DNA of 36,600 nt from an uncultured Pelagibacteraceae bacterium. GTDB taxonomy: Bacteria > Pseudomonadota > Alphaproteobacteria > Pelagibacterales > Pelagibacteraceae. Both the position numbers and the translations under genes were made by a program. Numbering within the stretch: the stretch's first letter is position 1; the number at the start of each line of letters is the position of its first letter. The notes beneath the pieces were generated by a model. The model searched no databases, was not told where the DNA came from, and saw only the letters and a list, made by a program, of their open reading frames with translations. The DNA is taken from NCBI GenBank assembly GCA_902514605.1, contig CABXRL010000008.1, forward strand, positions 1 through 36,600. Direction: 5' to 3'. This document shows positions 30,082 to 36,600 of the stretch, in pieces.

Positions 30082-30626
30082 TCTTTAACAAACACCACTG
30101 TTAATTCAGCTACTTTAAAACCAAACTTGGTCATTGTGGCTCTATTTATAGCTACACGATCATCTTGTTTAAAGATCCAGTCATCAAAAGTAATCTTTAT
30201 TTCTCTACCTTTCACAGGAACTAGTAAAACATATTCAAATTTAAATGCTGATCCATAAGAAAATCCTTTTGCTTTTCCAACAACATCACCTGCTGTACCT
30301 TCATAATTATTTTCATCTATCTTTGTGATCTGCCATTGTCTCGTTTGAACTTCTCCATCATCCCAATCAAATTTTTCATCAAGAATTAATTTTTTGCCAT
30401 CCCATTGTCCGTTTAAATCAGCAGAAAATTGTCTCGTAACTTTACCTGATCTATTTTGAAGTACACCCCAAGCTTTAACATTACCAGATAAATAATTTTC
30501 AATAATTAATCTTGGTTCTTTATTCTTAAAATCTTCTGGTTTCATTGCACTATTATTTGAACAGTTTGTAGTTAAGAATAGTAAAATTATCAATATAATA
30601 GATTTAGTATTTTTTAGTTTAATCAT
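30078..30626 (-). CDS. DUF3833 family lipoprotein
   Basis: Lipobox-like LFLTTNC, then PEDFKNKEPRLIIENYLSGNVKAWGVLQNRSGKVTRQFSADLNGQWDGKKLILDEKFDWDDGEVQTRQWQI, recognised as DUF3833-like. Confidence 0.8.
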   Translation of the reverse strand: MIKLKNTKSIILIILLFLTTNCSNNSAMKPEDFKNKEPRLIIENYLSGNVKAWGVLQNRSGKVTRQFSADLNGQWDGKKLILDEKFDWDDGEVQTRQWQITKIDENNYEGTAGDVVGKAKGFSYGSAFKFEYVLLVPVKGREIKITFDDWIFKQDDRVAINRATMTKFGFKVAELTVVFVKD

Positions 30627-30641
30627 AAGTCCTTTTTAAGA

Positions 30642-31820
30642 TCATTTATTTTGAAGTGAAAATTGAATTAAATCTATGTTTTTTGATTTAAATCCTGCTT
30701 CACAATAAGAAAGGTAAAATTCCCACATACGTTTAAAAGTTAAATCAAATCCTTGTTTTTTTATTAAATCCCACTTTTGATTAAATTCATATTTCCATAT
30801 AGATAATGTATCAGAGTAATGATCAGCATATGACTCATACGACTTGATTGTTAGACCATTTTTTGAAACGTATTTATTGATGATACCTTTACTTGGTAAA
30901 AATCCCCCTGGAAAAATATATTTTTGAATAAAATCTTTTTTAGTTTTATATCTATCGAACATGTTATCGTCGATTGTAATAGCTTGAATGGCTGCTTTTC
31001 CATTATCTGACAGATTGTTTTTAATTGTTTTAAAATAGCTTTCTAGGTAATTTTGGCCAACAGCCTCAATCATTTCTATTGAAGCAATTGAATTATATCT
31101 ATCTTTTAAATCTCTGTAATCTTTTATTTCGATATTTACTTTTTCATTCAAACCACACTCATGAATTCTTTTTTTTGCATATTCAAATTGTTTTTTTGAA
31201 ATGGTAATACAATCTAATTTAACATCATATTTTTTACCAAGATATTCGGCAAAACCACCCCAGCCACATCCAATTTCTAAAATTTTATCCCCATTATTTG
31301 GTCTTATTAAATCAATTAATTTTTGGTATTTATTATTTTGTGCGTTAGACAGATCTTTATTTCTTTCATCAAATATTGCACTTGAATAAGTTAAAGTCTT
31401 GTCAAGCCATAGCGCGAAAAACTCATTTCCTAAATCATAATGTTTTGAAATATTTAATTTACTTCTTTCTCTAGTATTATTTATAAAAATATTTTTTAAA
31501 AAATTAATTAGAGGAAAATCAAGTAAACCAGAAAATTTATAAATTACTTTGATGTTTCTTGCTGTTATCTCAATTAAATTTGGAAGATTATTAGTTTCAA
31601 ATTCATGCCTCATATAAGATTCAGCAAAACCAATACTTCCTCCTTTTATTAAATTGAAAGTAAAATTTGGTTTTTTTATTTTCAAAACAGCTTTTAAGGA
31701 GCTGTTTGGATTTCCAAATTTTAAGATTTCTCCAGAATATTTTGTTATTTCCAAATAACCATATTCAATATCTTTCAAGATGTTAAAAACTATTTTATCT
31801 GAAAAGTTGTATAGGCCCAT
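30642..31820 (-). CDS. Cyclopropane-fatty-acid-synthase-like SAM methyltransferase
   Basis: SKHYDLGNEFFALWLDKTLTYSSAIF, ILEIGCGWGGFAEYLG, SIEMIEAVG, FIQKYIFPGGFLPS, YCEAGF. Confidence 0.92.
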   Translation of the reverse strand: MGLYNFSDKIVFNILKDIEYGYLEITKYSGEILKFGNPNSSLKAVLKIKKPNFTFNLIKGGSIGFAESYMRHEFETNNLPNLIEITARNIKVIYKFSGLLDFPLINFLKNIFINNTRERSKLNISKHYDLGNEFFALWLDKTLTYSSAIFDERNKDLSNAQNNKYQKLIDLIRPNNGDKILEIGCGWGGFAEYLGKKYDVKLDCITISKKQFEYAKKRIHECGLNEKVNIEIKDYRDLKDRYNSIASIEMIEAVGQNYLESYFKTIKNNLSDNGKAAIQAITIDDNMFDRYKTKKDFIQKYIFPGGFLPSKGIINKYVSKNGLTIKSYESYADHYSDTLSIWKYEFNQKWDLIKKQGFDLTFKRMWEFYLSYCEAGFKSKNIDLIQFSLQNK

Positions 31821-32578
31821 TAATTTTCAAAAGTTATGTTATTTTTAATTTTAAATTTTTTTTTAACGAACCTTATTCCTTTAGCCCATAATTTGAACGC
31901 TTCAAAATGTATCGCTGATATAATTTTAAAGGTCATTAAAGGGTGTTTTATGTATGATTTTAATAACTCCTTACTGTTAAAATCAACTCTTCTGCCGTCT
32001 TGAGATGCAAATAAAATTTTATCGTCTAATTGATATTGATCAATTATAACTGATATCTTTTCTGCAGGCTTTAAAATTTTAAAAAAATAATTACAGTTCA
32101 TCTCAATAAATGGTGATACGTGAAACTTTTTAGAACAGTTGTGTTGTAAAAGGTTATTATTCTCTACTTTAAAAATATAAGTATGTTGTTCTCCAAAAGT
32201 ATTTTTTACTTCATATAGAATTGAAATTAAATTTTCTTGATTGTCGTAAACAAAAAAAACACTTAAAGGATTAAAGACATATCCAAAAATTCTTGGATAA
32301 CATAACAATTTTATTTTTATATTTTCTGAGTTTATATTGTTTTCTACTAAGCTTTTTTTTACCCATTCAAATAGTGATGAACCGTCTCTTTCACCATGAT
32401 CTTTATCGAAAAAACTTATCAAATTGAAAGTGTTATAAGAAAAAAAACTAATGTCTTTATCTAAACGATTTAAGTCAGACAAATCTAATAACAAAGAAAA
32501 TACTTTATATTTAAAAAAATGTATTTTTGGTTTAAATCTTTTATGAATTACTGTTCCATTGTAGATTGAGCTAGTCAT
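31820..32578 (-). CDS. DUF1365 family protein
   Basis: STIYNGTVIHKRFKPKIHFFKYKVF-type start, LLCYPRIFGYVFNPLSVFFVYDNQENLISILYEVKNTFGEQHTYIF. Confidence 0.92.
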   Translation of the reverse strand: MTSSIYNGTVIHKRFKPKIHFFKYKVFSLLLDLSDLNRLDKDISFFSYNTFNLISFFDKDHGERDGSSLFEWVKKSLVENNINSENIKIKLLCYPRIFGYVFNPLSVFFVYDNQENLISILYEVKNTFGEQHTYIFKVENNNLLQHNCSKKFHVSPFIEMNCNYFFKILKPAEKISVIIDQYQLDDKILFASQDGRRVDFNSKELLKSYIKHPLMTFKIISAIHFEAFKLWAKGIRFVKKKFKIKNNITFEN

Positions 32579-33809
32579 TAAGGTTTTTTAGCATTTCAAT
32601 AGATGATTTTATTCCATCTTCATGAAAACCATAACCAAAATAACTGCCACAAAAAAGAATATTTCTTTTATTCTGCAAATTTTTAAGCTTACTTTGATAA
32701 TCTAGGGCTGATTGATCAAAATATGGATGAGTAAACTTTACTTTTTTTAAAATTTTTGACTCTTCAATCTTAAAGTAAGGATTAAGTGTAAGGAATATAT
32801 TTTCTTCGCATTCTAAATTTTGTAATAAATTTAGCCAGTATGTTATTGAATTTTTTTCAATTTCATTTTTTTTCATAGACGAGTTCCAAGAACACCAGGC
32901 CTTCTTGTTTTCTGGCATTACACCCTGGTCTGTGTGTATATAGGCAATATTTTCTTTATAACTGAAATTTGACAATGTTTCTTTTTCCAGATCACTTGGA
33001 TTTTCAATCATAGCCAATGCTTCATCTGCATGAGTTGCTATTATAACTTTATCGTAACCAAAAAATTCATTATTTCCTCCATAATATAAATCTACTCCAT
33101 GATCTCTACTTTTGATTTTATTAATCCGATAATTCTTAAAGTATTCACCGCTAATTTTTGAAATGATTTTTTCAACATAAGTCCTACTTCTTTTTGACAC
33201 TGTGTACCATTGTGGTCTATTTTTTAATTTAAATAACCCATGATTTTGAAAAAATTTTAAAAAAAATTTTAAGGGCATCTTGTTAGCAGCATAAGGTGGC
33301 ATTGACCAAATAGCAGATACCATTGGTATTATATGATAGTTTCTAAATTCTTTAGAAAGATTGTTTTTTGTTAGATAATCACCCAATGTAATTTCTTTGT
33401 CAAATGTATTCGATAAGTCTGACTCTTTATAAAATTTGATAATATCAAAAACCATTTTTAAAAACCTAAAATTTAATAAGTTCATTTTGTTTGAAAAAAT
33501 TCCACTTAGTCCCTTCCCACAATATTCAAAGTTTGAATTTTCTACTTTTACAGAAAACGACATATCACTTTTTTCAATATCGATTTTATTTTCTTCAAAA
33601 AATTTAATTAAATTTGGATAAGTTTTAAAATTAAAAACAATAAAACCTATATCCACTGCAACTTTTTTTTTTCCAATAATTAAATCAATTGTATGAGAAT
33701 GCCCGCCAAAATGATCTTCTTTTTCAAATAAATCCACATGATTATTTTTCGATAGATAATAAGCAGCACTTAATCCTGAAATGCCTGAGCCAACAATAGC
33801 AATTTTCAT
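32571..33809 (-). CDS. FAD/NAD(P)-binding amine-oxidase-like oxidoreductase (COG2907-like)
   Basis: MKIAIVGSGISGLSAAYYLSKNNHVDLFEKEDHFGGHSHTI, VIIATHADEALAMI, NILFCGSYFGYGFHEDGIKSS. Confidence 0.88.
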   Translation of the reverse strand: MKIAIVGSGISGLSAAYYLSKNNHVDLFEKEDHFGGHSHTIDLIIGKKKVAVDIGFIVFNFKTYPNLIKFFEENKIDIEKSDMSFSVKVENSNFEYCGKGLSGIFSNKMNLLNFRFLKMVFDIIKFYKESDLSNTFDKEITLGDYLTKNNLSKEFRNYHIIPMVSAIWSMPPYAANKMPLKFFLKFFQNHGLFKLKNRPQWYTVSKRSRTYVEKIISKISGEYFKNYRINKIKSRDHGVDLYYGGNNEFFGYDKVIIATHADEALAMIENPSDLEKETLSNFSYKENIAYIHTDQGVMPENKKAWCSWNSSMKKNEIEKNSITYWLNLLQNLECEENIFLTLNPYFKIEESKILKKVKFTHPYFDQSALDYQSKLKNLQNKRNILFCGSYFGYGFHEDGIKSSIEMLKNLND

Positions 33810-33815
33810 TAATTA

Positions 33816-36600
33816 TTAAGCTGCATCTTCTTTAAATTCCTCCATGCTCGGACATGTGCAAAAAATATTTTTATCGCCGTATACATTGTCTACTCTTGCA
33901 ACTGGAGGCCAAAATTTATTTTTCTTTAAAAATTCAGCTGGATAAGCAGCTTCTTCTCTTGAATATTTATGTTTCCAATTATCAGAAGCCAATTCCGTGT
34001 CTGTATGAGGAGCATTCTTTATTGGATTATCAATTTTATCAAGCTTTCCATTTTTAATTAGATCTATTTCTTCTTTTATCTTAATTAGTGTATCACAGAA
34101 CCTATCTAACTCAGACAAATTCTCACTCTCAGTTGGCTCTATCATCATTGTTCCAGATACGGGCCAAGACATCGTTGGCGCATGAAATCCAAAATCAATT
34201 AATCTTTTCGCAATATCTTCTTCTGTGACACCTGTTTCCGATTTAATTGATCTAATATCAATAATACATTCGTGAGCAACATTACCATTTGAACCTTTGT
34301 ATAAAATTGGATAATGATTTTTTAGTCTTCCAGCAATATAATTTGCATTTAGTATTGCCACCTGAGTAGCAAGTTTTAAACCCTTAGATCCCATCATCTT
34401 TATGTACATCCATGAAATAGACAATATACTTGAACTTCCCCATGGTGCCGCTGAGACAGCTCCTATTCCAGTTGCAGGACCACAATCTTTAACGACTGGA
34501 TGATTGGGAAGATAAACTTGTAAATGTCTTTTACATGCAATAGGTCCCATTCCAGGTCCTCCTCCACCATGTGGAATGCAGAATGTTTTATGTAAGTTTA
34601 TATGACAAACATCTGGGCCGAAATTTCCAGGTTTTGCTATGCCAACAAGTGCATTTAAGTTTGCACCATCCATATAAACTTGACCTCCATGTTTGTGAAT
34701 TAAATCACAAATATCTGATATTTTTTCTTCAAATACACCATGTGTAGACGGATATGTTACCATTAAAGCTCCAAGATTTTCCGAATGAATTTCTGCTTTT
34801 TTCTTCAAATCATCAAAATCAACATTTCCCTCTTTATCACAATTAACAACTACAACTTTCATTCCTACCATCTGAGCGCTTGCTGGGTTAGTTCCATGTG
34901 CTGAGCTAGGAATTAGACATATATTTCTATTTTTATCACCTCTATCTAAATGATATTTTCTAATTACCATCAATCCCGCATATTCTCCTTGAGCGCCAGC
35001 ATTTGGCTGAAGTGAAACTCCTGAAAAACCAGTTATTGATCTTAACCAATTTTTAAGATCTGTGAACAATGTTCTATACCCTTCCATCTGCTCAATAGGA
35101 ACAAACGGATGAGGCTCGGCTAATTCTCTCCACGATATTGGGATCATTTCAGCAGTTGCATTCAACTTCATGGTGCATGAACCTAACGCAATCATAGTTC
35201 TGTTTAGGGCAATATCTTTATCTTCTAACCTCTTAAGATATCTCAACATTTCAGTTTCTGAACGATATAAATTAAACACTGGATGTTCTAGATATTTTGA
35301 GGTTCTTAATAAATTTTTCGGTAGATTAGGTAGACTTACTGAAGGGTCTTCTTTTTTAATTGACTCTGCTGCATTAAAAATTTTAAGTAATTGGTTTACT
35401 CTATAAACATTTTTTTTTTCATCGAAAGAAACAGCAAGCATCTCAGAATTTACTTTTCTTATATTAACTTTTTGATTTAAAGCATTTTTATAAATTTGAT
35501 CAGTTTTGTCTTTGGTAATAATTGTAACAGTATCAAAAAAATAATCAGAATACAGTTCATATCCAGATTGTTTAATTTTATCAGCAAAGTTTTTTGCAAG
35601 TTGGGATACTCTTTCAGCGATATTTTTTATTCCATCTGGCCCATGGTAAATTGCGTATGCTGCTGATACTATAGCTAGCAATGCTTGGGCAGTACAAATA
35701 TTACTTGTAGCTTTGTCTCTTCTAATATGCTGCTCTCTAGTTTGTAGTGATAGTCTATAAGCCTTATTTCCATGTCTATCTACTGATACACCAATTATTC
35801 TACCTGGCATAGATCTTTTGTATTCATCTTTTGTTGCAAAAAATGCTGCATGTGGTCCTCCATAACCCATTGGAATTCCAAACCTTTGAGAGCTTCCAAC
35901 TGCGATATCAGCTCCAAGTTCTCTTGGTGTTTTAAGCTTTGCAAGCGCAAGAAGATCACAAGCTAAAATTGCTTTACCATTTTTTTTATGAATTTTACTT
36001 ATTGCCTCGCTAGGATCCTTGATATCACCTAAGGTTCCAGGGTACTGTAAAATTCCACAAACAATATCTTCTTTTAATTGCTCCAAAACTTTATCTTCAT
36101 TTCCAACAAAAACTTTTAAACCTATGGGCTCTGCCCTAGTTTTTTATAACTTCAATTGTTTGTGGATGACAATTCTCAGAGACAAAAACTAAATTACTAT
36201 CACTTTTATTAAGCCTGTCGCTTAAGCCCATAGCTTCTGCTGCTGCAGTGCCTTCGTCTAGTAAAGATGCATTTGCAATATCCATACCAGTGAAATCAAC
36301 TACCATTTGTTGAAAGTTTAATAACATTTCTAATCTTCCTTGTGCTACTTCTGGCTGATACGGTGTGTAGGAAGTATACCATCCTGGGTTTTCTAAAATA
36401 TTTCTTAAAATTACATGTGGTGTATAGGTTCCATAGTAACCCATACCTATAAAATTTGAGTAAATTTGATTTTTTTTTGAAATTGCCTTCAATTTTCTTA
36501 GTGCTTCATATTCTGAATTTGAATCACCAATATTTAGTTCACCTTTAAAATGTATTTTTTCTGGAACAGTATTATTTATTAAATCATCCAGTGATTTATA
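33816..36600 (-). CDS. gcvP: Glycine dehydrogenase (decarboxylating), P-protein; 5' end outside window and an apparent frameshift near 36140
   Basis: PLP-site [39 protein letters not shown]-terminal [45 protein letters not shown]; two ORFs (33816..36086 and 36136..36492) are consecutive parts of one protein. Confidence 0.93.
36140..36145 (-). other. gcvP: Probable single-base insertion in a six-base homopolymer disrupting gcvP
   Basis: Minus-strand GTT ATA AAA AAC TAG stops; removing one A gives GTT ATA AAA ACT AGG GCA GAG CCC ATA GGT = [10 protein letters not shown], continuing the expected P-protein. Confidence 0.85.

Noticed and set aside
36136-36150. Canonical -1 slippery heptamer A AAA AAC in correct phase just before the gcvP stop codon
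   Set aside because: A -1 shift would read CTA GGG CAG AGC CCA TAG and stop; restoring the P-protein requires +1 (or -2), so programmed -1 frameshifting does not explain it.
36493-36600. Glycine riboswitch associated with gcvP
   Set aside because: The gcvP reading frame remains open to the window edge, so its leader is not in this window and cannot be assessed.

Overview
AT-rich, densely packed 36.6 kb chromosomal window. Its gene content and order look like a streamlined marine alphaproteobacterium of the SAR11/Pelagibacter type; this assignment is inference from coding style and synteny, not a search. Most of it is housekeeping: lptG(partial)-lptD-surA-like-pdxA-rsmA; fabD-fabG-acpP-gmk on the minus strand; rpsF-rpsR-rplI-dnaB; an RND/MMPL exporter; cvpA-purF; an HD-domain protein; gshA-gshB; and two transporters. 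The 20-36 kb half is more accessory: an orphan charged coiled-coil protein, an EamA transporter plus glycine-amidinotransferase pair, a NifU/SufU-like protein plus HPP membrane protein behind nested palindromes, NAD-dependent formate dehydrogenase, exported MsrA plus SelO, a DAO-type FAD oxidoreductase, TspO, an SDR/DUF3833/Cfa-like/DUF1365/FAD-oxidoreductase lipid-modification cluster, and gcvP running off the right edge with an apparent single-base frameshift. I saw no tRNA, rRNA, CRISPR, transposase, prophage or toxin-antitoxin system. I do not see a clearly new multi-gene defence or mobile system. The best leads are the Cfa-like lipid cluster, the orphan coiled-coil protein, the amidinotransferase/EamA pair, the HD protein resembling PhnZ-type oxygenases, the palindromic leader of the NifU-like gene, and the gcvP frameshift.
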